Source: Curvibacter sp. (GTDB lineage Bacteria; Pseudomonadota; Gammaproteobacteria; Burkholderiales; Burkholderiaceae_C). Taken from it: a DNA stretch of 7,162 bases. Each line of letters starts with the position of its first letter. Position 1 is the first letter of the stretch. Position numbers and translations under genes: made by a program. Under the pieces are notes generated by a model. It saw only the letters and a list, made by a program, of their open reading frames with translations. It was not told where the DNA came from and searched no databases. Positions 1 to 6,305 of the stretch are shown here, one piece after another. The stretch is taken from positions 1 to 7,162 of the forward strand of contig DNQP01000167.1 in the NCBI GenBank assembly GCA_003500955.1, read 5' to 3'.

Positions 1-1118
1 GTGGGCTCGTAGAAGAAGCCGTTGCCCTGGCGCAGCTTGCCGCCGGTGGTGACTTCCATATGGCCGGTCATCTGCGCGCGCTCCACAAAGCTGGCCACGC
101 GGTTGCGCTGGCGGTCCGAGATCAGCGGGCCCAGTTCCACGCCATCCTCGTCCTGCGTGCCCATCTTGAGGGTGGAGACGGCGGCGCTCAGTTCAGCCAC
201 CAGCTTGTCGTAGATCTTGGGGCCGGCGTAGATACGGCAGGCCGCGGTGCAGTCCTGGCCGGCGTTGTAGTAGCCAAAGGTGCGCACGCCCGCCACCACC
301 TCTTCGAGGTTGGCGTCGTCGAAGACGATCACGGGCGCCTTGCCGCCGAGCTCCAGGTGGGTGCGCTTGAGCGTGCCCGAGGCGGCCTGCAGGATCTTGC
401 GGCCGGTGGAGACGTCCCCCGTGACGGATACCATGCGCACCTGCGGGTGCTCCACCAGGGGCTGGCCCACGCTGGCGCCGCGGCCGCAGATCACGTTGAG
501 CACGCCCTTGGGCAGGATCTCGGCGGCCAGGCGGCCGAAGAGCAGGGCGGTCAGCGGGGTCTGCTCGCTGGGCTTGAGCACCACGGTGTTGCCGGCGGCC
601 AGGGCCGGCGCGGTCTTCCAGGCGGCCATCATCAGCGGGTAGTTCCAGGGCGCGATCGAGGCCACCACGCCGATCGGGTCGCGCCGGATCATGCTGGTGT
701 GGCCGGCCAGGTATTCGCCGGCGATGGTGCCGTTCATGCAGCGCGCCGCCCCCGCGAAGTAGCGGAAGCAATCGGCAATCGCCGGGATCTCGTCACCCAG
801 GGCGCGGGCATAGGGCTTGCCGCAGTTGAGCGACTCCAGGCGCGCGAATTCGGCGCCGCGCGCCTCGATGGCGTCGGCCAGCTTGAGCAGCAGATTGGCG
901 CGCTCGGCCGGCGTGGTCTGCGACCAGGACTCCCAGGCGCGGCTGGCGGCCGAGACGGCGCGCGCCACCTGCTCGGCCGAGGCCTCGCGCACAGTGCAGA
1001 GGGTCTCGCCGGTGGCGGGGTTGAGAATGGGTTCCTCGGCGCCTTCACCGCGGACCAGCTGCTGGTCGATCAGCAGCTCGGTGGGGAAGGACAGGGTGGG
1101 TTCGGCAGGGTGTCCCAT
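1..1118 (-). CDS. patD: Gamma-aminobutyraldehyde dehydrogenase, C-terminus cut off by window edge
   Basis: This is an NAD-dependent aldehyde dehydrogenase, predicted to oxidise 4-aminobutanal (from putrescine) to GABA in the cytoplasm. I translated it from the ATG at 1118-1116; 372 codons are present without a stop. Visible family motifs are APWNYPL with the oxyanion Asn159, the general base Glu256 in ELGGKAP, and the nucleophile Cys290 in GQDCTAA. The stretches TSMIRRDPIGVVAS, KRTHLELGGKAP and RTFGYYNAGQDCTAACRIYA are recognisably those of E. coli PatD (YdcW, about 474 aa), so roughly the last quarter is missing to the left. It has about 12 extra N-terminal residues compared with the E. coli protein. 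The cofactor-binding loop reads TGDVSTG rather than the usual TGS. It is the last visible gene of the operon, 24 nt after the permease stop, with its own good ribosome-binding site. A related aminoaldehyde or betaine-aldehyde dehydrogenase is possible, but the ydc-type neighbours favour this call. Confidence 0.9.
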   Translation of the reverse strand, partial: MGHPAEPTLSFPTELLIDQQLVRGEGAEEPILNPATGETLCTVREASAEQVARAVSAASRAWESWSQTTPAERANLLLKLADAIEARGAEFARLESLNCGKPYARALGDEIPAIADCFRYFAGAARCMNGTIAGEYLAGHTSMIRRDPIGVVASIAPWNYPLMMAAWKTAPALAAGNTVVLKPSEQTPLTALLFGRLAAEILPKGVLNVICGRGASVGQPLVEHPQVRMVSVTGDVSTGRKILQAASGTLKRTHLELGGKAPVIVFDDANLEEVVAGVRTFGYYNAGQDCTAACRIYAGPKIYDKLVAELSAAVSTLKMGTQDEDGVELGPLISDRQRNRVASFVERAQMTGHMEVTTGGKLRQGNGFFYEP

Positions 1119-1125
1119 GGTCAGG

Positions 1126-1131
1126 TCTCCT
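1126..1131 (-). promoter_or_regulatory. Ribosome-binding site of the aldehyde dehydrogenase gene
   Basis: On the minus strand this reads AGGAGA, 7 nt before the ATG at 1118. It fixes the start of the dehydrogenase gene. It is the strongest Shine-Dalgarno sequence noticed in the operon, so this enzyme may be initiated independently and not by coupling to the permease upstream. Confidence 0.75.
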
Positions 1132-1142
1132 AAAAAATGGGT

Positions 1143-1964
1143 TCAGCGGTTCTGGCTGTCTTCGTCGGCGCGCGTCAGCCAGTAGGCGAGCACGATGGGG
1201 ATGAAAGTGAGCGCGATCATGATCACGGCCACCACATTGGTCACGGGGCGCTGGCGTGGGCGGATCAGCTCCTGCAGCATCCAGATCGGCAGCGTGGTCT
1301 GCTGGCCGGCGGTGAAGGTAGTGACGATGACCTCGTCAAAGCTCAGGGCAAAGGCCAGCAGGCCGCCGGCCAGCAGGGCCGAGCCCAGCTGGGGCAGCAG
1401 CACGTAGCGGAAGGTCTGGAAGGCGTTGGCGCCCAGGTCCATGGAGGCCTCGATCAGCGCCGGGCTGATGCGGCGCAGCCGTGCCACCGCATTGTTGTAG
1501 ACCACCACCACGCAAAAGGTGGCGTGGCCGATCACGATGGTCCAGAAGCTGAACGGGATCTCCATCGCATGGTAGGACGAGCGCAGCGCGATGCCGGTGA
1601 TGACACCGGGCAGGGCGATGGGCAGGATGAGCAGCAGATTGACCGCATCGCGGCCGAAGAACTGCGTGCGCGCCAGCGCACCGGCCGCCAACGTGCCCAG
1701 CACCATGGCAATGCCCGTGGCCCAGAGCGCGACCTGGAAGGAGAGCTTCATCGCGTCCCACACATCCTGGCGCTCCAGGGCCACGCCGAACCACTGCGTG
1801 GTCAGGCCCGGGGGCGGGAAGACATAGCTCTTGTCCTCGCTGCTGAAGGCGTAGAGGATGATCAGCGCCAGCGGGATATGCAGGAACAGCACGCCGGCCC
1901 AGGTGGCCAGCTTGAGCCCCCAGGAGGCGCCGCGCTGCGGCTTGGAGTACTTGTCAGAGCGCAT
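1143..1964 (-). CDS. ydcV: ABC transporter permease, YdcV/PotI-like (second membrane subunit)
   Basis: This 273-aa inner-membrane protein is the second of two permeases forming the channel of a spermidine/putrescine-type importer. Hydrophobic segments lie at about residues 18-40, 73-98, 106-127, 140-160, 195-212 and 242-264, giving the six-helix layout of this family. The cytoplasmic EAA loop, which docks on the ATPase, starts at Glu172 ([14 protein letters not shown]...LLP). The MRSDKYSK start is followed by basic residues before the first helix. Its ATG lies inside the end of the preceding permease gene (11-nt overlap), indicating translational coupling. Length is close to E. coli YdcV (about 264 aa). 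The family is secure; the substrate cannot be read from a permease and is inferred from the neighbours. Confidence 0.93.
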   Translation of the reverse strand: MRSDKYSKPQRGASWGLKLATWAGVLFLHIPLALIILYAFSSEDKSYVFPPPGLTTQWFGVALERQDVWDAMKLSFQVALWATGIAMVLGTLAAGALARTQFFGRDAVNLLLILPIALPGVITGIALRSSYHAMEIPFSFWTIVIGHATFCVVVVYNNAVARLRRISPALIEASMDLGANAFQTFRYVLLPQLGSALLAGGLLAFALSFDEVIVTTFTAGQQTTLPIWMLQELIRPRQRPVTNVVAVIMIALTFIPIVLAYWLTRADEDSQNR

Positions 1965-2892
1965 CGAAAGCCCCCTTGCGCTTGGCCAGCCAGAGATAGA
2001 CGCCGATGATCACGATGGGCACCAGCGAGAAGGCCGCGGCAAACGGCAGGTTGCCCGCCACGCCCTGCTGGCGGTACACCACCTGCCCGATGTAGAGCGT
2101 GGAGTTGCCGATGACCTGGGGGATGATGTAGTCGCCCAGCGTCAGCGAGAAAGTGAAGATGGAGCCCGCCGCGATGCCTGGCATGGCCAGCGGAAAGATC
2201 ACCTGGCGGAAGGTCTGGGCCGGGCTGGCGCCGAGGTCGGCGGAGGCTTCGAGGTAGGAGCCGGGGATGCGCTCGATCGCCGCCATGATGGGCAGGATCA
2301 TGTAGGGCAGCCACATGTAGACGAAGACGATGAAGGTGCCCAGGGGCGAGAAGCTCAGCGAGCTGCCGCCCACCAGGGGCAGGGACAGCAGGCCCTCGAG
2401 CAGGCCCTCCAGGTGCAGGGCATGCAGCAGCCAGGAGATGGCGCCTTCCTTGGCCAGCAAGAGCTTCCAGGCGTAGAGGCGTACCAGGTAGCTAGACCAC
2501 AGGGGCAGCATCACGGCGACATAAAGCAGGGCCTTCTGCGGGCCGCGCGCGTAACGCGCCATGTAGTAGGCGACGGGAAAGCCCAGGACCACGCAGGCCA
2601 CGGTGACGAGGATGGCCATCACCGTGCTGCGCAGGGCCACGTCCAGGTTGGTGGGCGTGAAGATCTCGACGAAATTGCTGAAGCCGATCTCGCGCACCAC
2701 CTGGCCGGTGAAGTCGTCCAGGCGGAAAAAGCTGTTGGCCAGCAGGCTGAACAGCGAGCCCAGGTAGATGATGCCGAACCACAGCAGGGGCGGCGCCAGC
2801 AGCAGGGCCAGCAGCAGGCCACGCCGCGTGTACAAGAGCGTGGACAGCCGGTCGGCCAGGCTGTCGCGCGCAGGGAAGGCGGCGGTGCTCAT
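1954..2892 (-). CDS. ydcU: ABC transporter permease, YdcU/PotH-like (first membrane subunit)
   Basis: This 312-aa inner-membrane permease pairs with the YdcV-like protein encoded next. Hydrophobic segments are at about residues 25-56, 88-112, 120-135, 184-205, 236-256 and 285-302. A large loop between residues 60 and 87 follows the first helix, as in PotB/PotH-type permeases. The EAA loop begins at Glu215 ([14 protein letters not shown]...FPLAMPG). The length matches E. coli YdcU (about 313 aa). The start codon overlaps the ATPase stop in an ATGA arrangement (2889-2892), and its own end overlaps the next gene by 11 nt, so ATPase and both permeases are probably made in linked amounts. Confident as a polyamine-type ABC permease; the exact cargo is inferred. 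Confidence 0.93.
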   Translation of the reverse strand: MSTAAFPARDSLADRLSTLLYTRRGLLLALLLAPPLLWFGIIYLGSLFSLLANSFFRLDDFTGQVVREIGFSNFVEIFTPTNLDVALRSTVMAILVTVACVVLGFPVAYYMARYARGPQKALLYVAVMLPLWSSYLVRLYAWKLLLAKEGAISWLLHALHLEGLLEGLLSLPLVGGSSLSFSPLGTFIVFVYMWLPYMILPIMAAIERIPGSYLEASADLGASPAQTFRQVIFPLAMPGIAAGSIFTFSLTLGDYIIPQVIGNSTLYIGQVVYRQQGVAGNLPFAAAFSLVPIVIIGVYLWLAKRKGAFDAL

Positions 2893-3923
2893 GGGCGGGC
2901 GGCCTCGATGACGTGCATGGCCGCGTCGTTCCAGTAGAGCTGGGCGCTGGCACCGACTTCAGGGGTGACCGTGCTGCCCTGCACGGGCAGGTCGACCAGC
3001 AGCGCTGCGCCGCCCTGGTCGGGCTGCACCTGCACGCGCCAGAAGGAGCCGAAGAACTGCACTTCACGCACCGTGCCGCGTGCGCGCGGTGTGCCGCGGG
3101 TGGCGGCGGCGCCCAGCTCCAGCCCGATCAGTTCGGGGCGGATCATCAGCGCCTCGGCCGCGGCGTACTGGCGGGCGTCACCGCCCTGCAGCACATTGGC
3201 CGCGCCCACGAATTCGGCCACGAAACGCGTGGCGGGTCGGTTGTAGAGCTCGGCCGGCGTGGCCACCTGTTCCAGGCGGCCCTGGTTGAAGACGCCGATG
3301 CGGTCACTCATGGACAAGGCTTCGTGCTGGTCGTGGGTGACGAAGATGAAGGTGATGCCCAGCTTGCGCTGCAGGCTCTTGAGCTCGCTCTGCATCTGCT
3401 CGCGCAGCTTCAAGTCCAGCGCGCCCAGGGGTTCGTCCAACAGGAGCACCTGGGGCTCGCTGATCAGCGCCCGGGCCAGGGCCACGCGCTGGCGCTGGCC
3501 GCCGGAGAGCTGGACGGGCTTGCGCTGACCGACGTCGGGCAGCTGCACGGTTTCCAGCAGCTGCTGGGCCTTCTGCTCGCGCGTGGCACGGTCCACGCCG
3601 CGCACCATGAGGCTGTAGGCCACATTGTCCAGGATGCTCATGTGCGGAAAGAGCGCGTAGTCCTGGAACACCGTGTTGACGGGGCGTGCATAGGGCGGGT
3701 GCTGGCTCACGTCCTGGCCGTGGATGGCGATCTGGCCGCGGGTGGGCAGGGTGAAGCCGCCGATCATGCGCAGGCAGGTGGTCTTGCCCGAGCCCGAGGG
3801 GCCGAGCAGGGTGAAGAACTCGCCGGAGCGGACCTCCAGGTCCACGCCAGCCACCGCGTGCACGGTCTTGCCTGCCGAACGAAACACGCACGACACGTCG
3901 CGCAAACTCACAGCCGAAGTCAT
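2889..3923 (-). CDS. ydcT: ABC transporter ATP-binding protein, YdcT/PotA-like
   Basis: This 344-aa cytoplasmic ATPase should drive the importer. The order of motifs is complete: Walker A GPSGSGKT at 41-48, Q-loop Gln87 in VFQDYALFPH, signature LSGGQ at 139-143, Walker B VLLLDEP at 159-165 with catalytic Glu164, D-loop GALD and switch His197 in VTHDQ. A C-terminal regulatory TOBE-like domain occupies about residues 240-340, including MIRPE at 260-264, as in PotA-type subunits. Length is close to E. coli YdcT (about 337 aa). The gene starts 76 nt after the binding-protein stop, beyond a strong hairpin, and I see no convincing Shine-Dalgarno before the ATG at 3923 (only a purine-rich GCGAAAG). 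Together these suggest lower expression than the binding protein. Start chosen because MTSAVSLRDVS leads straight into the first beta strand. Confidence 0.95.
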   Translation of the reverse strand: MTSAVSLRDVSCVFRSAGKTVHAVAGVDLEVRSGEFFTLLGPSGSGKTTCLRMIGGFTLPTRGQIAIHGQDVSQHPPYARPVNTVFQDYALFPHMSILDNVAYSLMVRGVDRATREQKAQQLLETVQLPDVGQRKPVQLSGGQRQRVALARALISEPQVLLLDEPLGALDLKLREQMQSELKSLQRKLGITFIFVTHDQHEALSMSDRIGVFNQGRLEQVATPAELYNRPATRFVAEFVGAANVLQGGDARQYAAAEALMIRPELIGLELGAAATRGTPRARGTVREVQFFGSFWRVQVQPDQGGAALLVDLPVQGSTVTPEVGASAQLYWNDAAMHVIEAARP

Positions 3924-3955
3924 CAGAAAACTTTCGCGAGGAATACAGGGAAGAG

Positions 3956-3979
3956 GGGCTGGCGCACGCGCGCCAGCCC
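3956..3979 (-). promoter_or_regulatory. Intercistronic hairpin between binding-protein and ATPase genes
   Basis: A perfect 10-bp inverted repeat (GGGCTGGCGC / GCGCCAGCCC) with a 4-nt loop lies 20 nt after the binding-protein stop and 32 nt before the ATPase start. On the minus-strand transcript it is followed by the pyrimidine-rich CTCTTCCCT and not by a real U-run. It therefore looks more like a partial terminator or an RNA-stabilising 3' hairpin than a full intrinsic terminator. In known binding-protein operons such hairpins keep the binding-protein message in excess; that role here is inferred. Confidence 0.75.
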
Positions 3980-3999
3980 GTCAGGCCATCAAGCCCGGA

Positions 4000-5160
4000 T
4001 CAACGGCCGCCGAGGATGGCGATGTAGTCGGACACCCACTTGTGGTACGGGACGCACTGGTTGTTCTGCGTCTTGCACTGGGTGGTCGGCGTCTTCCAGA
4101 AGGAGATGCGCTCGAAGTCGTTGTAACCCTGGCGTGCGCAGCCCTCGTCGCCGAGCAGCTTGTTGCCCTTGCAGGCGGCGGGCACGGCGGGCACCGAGCC
4201 GAACCAGGCTGAGAGGTCACCCTGCAGCTTGGGGTTGAGCGAGTGCTCCAACCACATATAGGCGCAGTTGGGATGCTTGGCGTCGGCATGCAGCATGGTG
4301 GAGTCGGCCCAGCCCGACGCGCCTTCGGCCGGCACCACGGTGGCCACCGGGGCCTTCTTGGAAGCCAGGATGTTGGCCTGGAACTGCCAGCTGCTGGAGG
4401 CGACCACGCCTTCGTTGGTGAAGTCGTCGATCTGCACAAAGGCGTCGTGCCAGTACTTGCCCACGATCTTGCGCTGTGCGCGCAGCACCTCGAGCGCCGC
4501 CTTGTACTGGGCTTCGTTCAGCTCATAGGGATCCTTGATGCCCAGGGCCGGGTTCTTCTTCATCAGGTAGAGCGCGGCGTCGGCGATGTAGATCGGGCCG
4601 TCGAAGGCCTGCACGCGCCCCTTGTTGCTCTTGCCGTCCGGCAGGGTCTGCTCCTCGAACACCACGCTCCAGCTCGTGGGTTTCTTGTCGCCGAAGACCT
4701 TGGTGTTGTACATCAGCACGTTCCAGCCCCACTGGTAGGGCACGCCATAGTGGGTGTTGCCCTCGTAGTGCCAGGGGGCCTTCTGCAGGCGCGGGTCGAT
4801 GTTCTTGTAGCTGGGGATCAGGCTGACGTTGATGGGCTGCACCTTCTTGCCGCGGATCAGGCGGGTGCTGGCGTCGCCGGAGGCGGTGACCAGGTCGAAG
4901 CCGCCTTCGTTCATCAGAGCCACCATTTCGTCGGAGGTGCCGGCGGTCTTGACGTTGACCTTGCAGCCGGTGGCCTTCTCGAAGCCCGTGACCCAGTCGA
5001 AGTTCTTGTCCGTGGCGCCGCGTTCGATGTAGCCGGCCCAGGCCACGATGTCGACCTGGCCCTCGCCCTTGCCGATCTTCTGCACCATCTTCTGGGCCTG
5101 GCTGGCGCCGGCCAGGGCCAGCAGTCCGGCGGTGATCGCCGCGTACTTCAGTAGCTTCAT
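4000..5160 (-). CDS. ydcS: Periplasmic substrate-binding protein, YdcS-like (polyamine-type ABC importer)
   Basis: This 386-aa secreted protein should capture the amine substrate in the periplasm and deliver it to the YdcU/YdcV-like channel. Residues 1-22 form a signal peptide: Lys2 and Lys5, a hydrophobic core, then SQA before a likely cut ahead of Gln23. The mature protein is a PotD/PotF-type bacterial solute-binding fold. Recognisable YdcS-like stretches are VDIVAWAGYIERG (36-48), GGFDLVTASGDAS (86-98), GVPYQWGWN (139-147), GWADSTMLHADAKHP (283-297) and the C-terminal DYIAILGGR. The length matches E. coli YdcS (about 381 aa). The mature part holds six cysteines (66, 299, 330, 341, 362, 369), plausible for periplasmic disulphides. 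It is the first gene of the operon, with GGAGA just before the ATG. The ligand is uncertain: the PotF-type acidic residue after the binding-site Trp appears to be absent. Confidence 0.92.
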   Translation of the reverse strand: MKLLKYAAITAGLLALAGASQAQKMVQKIGKGEGQVDIVAWAGYIERGATDKNFDWVTGFEKATGCKVNVKTAGTSDEMVALMNEGGFDLVTASGDASTRLIRGKKVQPINVSLIPSYKNIDPRLQKAPWHYEGNTHYGVPYQWGWNVLMYNTKVFGDKKPTSWSVVFEEQTLPDGKSNKGRVQAFDGPIYIADAALYLMKKNPALGIKDPYELNEAQYKAALEVLRAQRKIVGKYWHDAFVQIDDFTNEGVVASSSWQFQANILASKKAPVATVVPAEGASGWADSTMLHADAKHPNCAYMWLEHSLNPKLQGDLSAWFGSVPAVPAACKGNKLLGDEGCARQGYNDFERISFWKTPTTQCKTQNNQCVPYHKWVSDYIAILGGR

Positions 5161-5164
5161 GTCA

Positions 5165-5169
5165 TCTCC
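5165..5169 (-). promoter_or_regulatory. Ribosome-binding site of the binding-protein gene
   Basis: The minus strand reads TGGAGATGAC before the ATG at 5160, with GGAGA ending 4 nt upstream of the start. It supports this start, which also gives a textbook signal peptide. A second ATG overlaps the site (5165-5163), but it lies too close to the GGAG and meets a stop after one further codon. Confidence 0.65.
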
Positions 5170-5190
5170 ACACGTTCAGGTTGATCGGAT

Positions 5191-5216
5191 GCCAGCCGGC
5201 CCGGGCCTGCGCTGGC
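5191..5216 (-). other. Possible GC-rich stem-loop in the binding-protein leader
   Basis: An inverted repeat GCCAGC / GCTGGC (6 bp) encloses a 14-nt segment that itself contains the palindrome GGCCCGGGCC (5198-5207). It lies about 30 nt upstream of the binding-protein start, so it would be in the 5' leader if transcription starts near 5242. Short GC-rich repeats arise by chance in such DNA, so a function is only a possibility. Confidence 0.3.
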
Positions 5217-5248
5217 GCGTCTCGCCCGCCTGGGCTGAAAGCAAGGCG

Positions 5249-5277
5249 AATGTAGTCTTGACCCCGGGGCCTGCACA
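5249..5277 (-). promoter_or_regulatory. Candidate promoter of the transporter operon
   Basis: On the minus strand TGTGCA (5277-5272; 3 of 6 to the sigma-70 -35 consensus) and TACATT (5254-5249; 4 of 6 to the -10) are separated by 17 nt. A start near 5242 would leave an 80-nt leader. The weak -35 is what one expects of a promoter that needs an activator such as a LysR protein. It overlaps the candidate promoter of the divergent regulator gene. Assigned by eye only. Confidence 0.35.
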
Positions 5278-5287
5278 GTTCAATATT
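5258..5287 (+). promoter_or_regulatory. Candidate promoter of the LysR-type regulator gene
   Basis: TTGACC (5258-5263; 5 of 6 to the -35 consensus) is followed after 18 nt by AATATT (5282-5287; 4 of 6 to the -10). It would start transcription near 5294, leaving a leader of about 55 nt that contains the 14-bp palindrome. It overlaps the opposite-facing operon promoter, a common layout for LysR regulators that repress themselves while activating a divergent target. The repeated TCAAT pentamers at 5280, 5294 and 5298 could be part of a binding site. Confidence 0.4.
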
Positions 5288-5318
5288 CGGAGCTCAATCA
5301 ATCTAAAAAAAAGATATC

Positions 5319-5332
5319 GAGGGTTAACCCTC
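5319..5332. promoter_or_regulatory. Perfect 14-bp palindrome with flanking A- and T-runs (operator or terminator-like)
   Basis: GAGGGTTAACCCTC reads identically on both strands. It has AAAAAAAA at 5305-5312 on the left and TTTTT at 5336-5340 on the right. As RNA it can form a 5-bp GAGGG/CCCUC stem with a UUAA loop. It ends 17 nt before the regulator start. It may be an operator near the regulator's translation start, or a small bidirectional terminator or attenuator. It is even-length and does not fit the classic T-N11-A LysR site at its own centre. Confidence 0.5.
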
Positions 5333-5349
5333 TCATTTTTCGCACCAAA

Positions 5350-6267
5350 ATGCAGCGGCACATCACGCTCAAGCAGTTCCGTTACTTCCTCGCGGTCTCC
5401 GAAACGGCCTCGGTGGCGGCGGCGGCGCGCATGATCAACATCGCGCAGTCCGCCGTGACCAAGAGCATCCAGGAGCTGGAAGACGCGCTGGGCGTGAAGC
5501 TTTTCGAGCGCACCACCAAAGGGATGGTGCTGACCCAGGATGGGCACCGCTTCCAGGCCAGCGCGCGCAAGGTCATCGCGGCTGTGGCCGAGGCTGGGCA
5601 ACTCGGGCGTGGCAAGCCCGAGACACTCTCGGGCAATCTGACCGTGGGCGTGACCAGCTTGGTGGCTGGCTACTACCTGGCTGATCTCTTTGCGCGCTTC
5701 CAGCGCTCCCACCCTTCGGTCACGATCTCGGTGGTCGAGGATGCGCCCCAGTTTCTGGAGCACCTGCTGATCAACGGCGAGGTGGACCTCGCCATCATGG
5801 TCTCCAACGCGCTGGGCGACCCCCAGGCCCTGGAGGTGGAGGCGCTGACGCGATCGCCCAACCGGGTCTGGATGGCCTCGGGCCATGCGCTGGCCGAAAA
5901 GACCGAACTCACCCTGCAGGAATGCGCTGCTTACCCCCAGGTGCTACTGCAAGCCGACCGGGTGGAGAGCGTGCTCAACACGCTCTGGAACCGCCACGGT
6001 CTGTATCCGCCTGTGCTCATGCGCAGCAGCTCGCTGGAGGCCGTGCGCTCTCTTGTGGGCATCGGTGCAGGCATCGCCTTGCTGCCGGACTTTCTCTACC
6101 GCCCCTGGACCCTGGACGCAGAGCACGTGGAGGCGCGCAGCCTGCGCGACGCCACGCCCACCATCGACGTGGGTCTGGTCTGGCGCCGCGGCTCGCGCAG
6201 CCGCCCGGTGGTGACCGAGTTCATCGAGCTGGCGCGTGAGCAGTCGCGCAGCCACCGCGGACGCTGA
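5350..6267 (+). CDS. LysR-type transcriptional regulator, divergent from the transporter operon
   Basis: This 305-aa protein is a LysR-family DNA-binding regulator. Residues about 6-65 form the winged helix-turn-helix (LKQFRYFLAVSETASVAAAA, then AQSAVTKSIQELEDALGVKLFERT). A linker helix follows to about residue 90, then an effector-binding domain of the periplasmic-binding-protein type at about 95-300, with SVVEDAPQFLEHLLINGEVDLAIM and GIGAGIALLP as typical stretches. Length is normal for the family. The ATG at 5350 is chosen because the helix-turn-helix starts immediately after it and no later start preserves it; there is no recognisable Shine-Dalgarno (GCACCAAA precedes the ATG). It is divergent from the binding-protein gene across 189 nt, so it most likely controls that operon, probably in response to the transported amine or a catabolite. 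The effector cannot be read from sequence. I do not recognise a specific named orthologue. Confidence 0.93.
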   Translation: MQRHITLKQFRYFLAVSETASVAAAARMINIAQSAVTKSIQELEDALGVKLFERTTKGMVLTQDGHRFQASARKVIAAVAEAGQLGRGKPETLSGNLTVGVTSLVAGYYLADLFARFQRSHPSVTISVVEDAPQFLEHLLINGEVDLAIMVSNALGDPQALEVEALTRSPNRVWMASGHALAEKTELTLQECAAYPQVLLQADRVESVLNTLWNRHGLYPPVLMRSSSLEAVRSLVGIGAGIALLPDFLYRPWTLDAEHVEARSLRDATPTIDVGLVWRRGSRSRPVVTEFIELAREQSRSHRGR

Positions 6268-6305
6268 ATCTCCATGTCTCAGGGCCCCGAACGACAGGCC
6301 GTTTC

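Noticed and set aside
1336..1794. Minus-strand open frame of 152 codons within the second permease gene
   Set aside because: It lies in a different frame of the same strand inside a well-supported permease with an EAA loop. It is Arg-, Gly- and Ala-rich and has no motif.
60..5154. A nearly continuous chain of long open frames on the plus strand (290-441 codons each) opposite the whole transporter operon
   Set aside because: They mirror the codon pattern of the real minus-strand genes. In GC-rich DNA the opposite frame rarely meets a stop. Their translations are rich in His, Gln, Gly, Ala and Val with no domain motifs, while the minus-strand products carry full ABC and aldehyde dehydrogenase signatures.
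5157..5165. Tiny upstream frame ATG-ACA-TGA overlapping the binding-protein start on the minus strand
   Set aside because: The ATG is part of the GGAGATG sequence itself, too close to the Shine-Dalgarno to be used. Such a two-codon frame is easily coincidental.
5176..5886. Open frame of 236 codons on the minus strand opposite the regulator gene
   Set aside because: It is antisense to a clear LysR coding sequence, has no recognisable domain, and would run through the divergent promoter region towards the operon without a supporting start signal.
6283..6305. Possible terminator after the regulator gene (GGCC repeats, and AACG/CGTT followed by TTC)
   Set aside because: The stems are only 4 bp with long loops and there is no real T-run. 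It is too weak to call.
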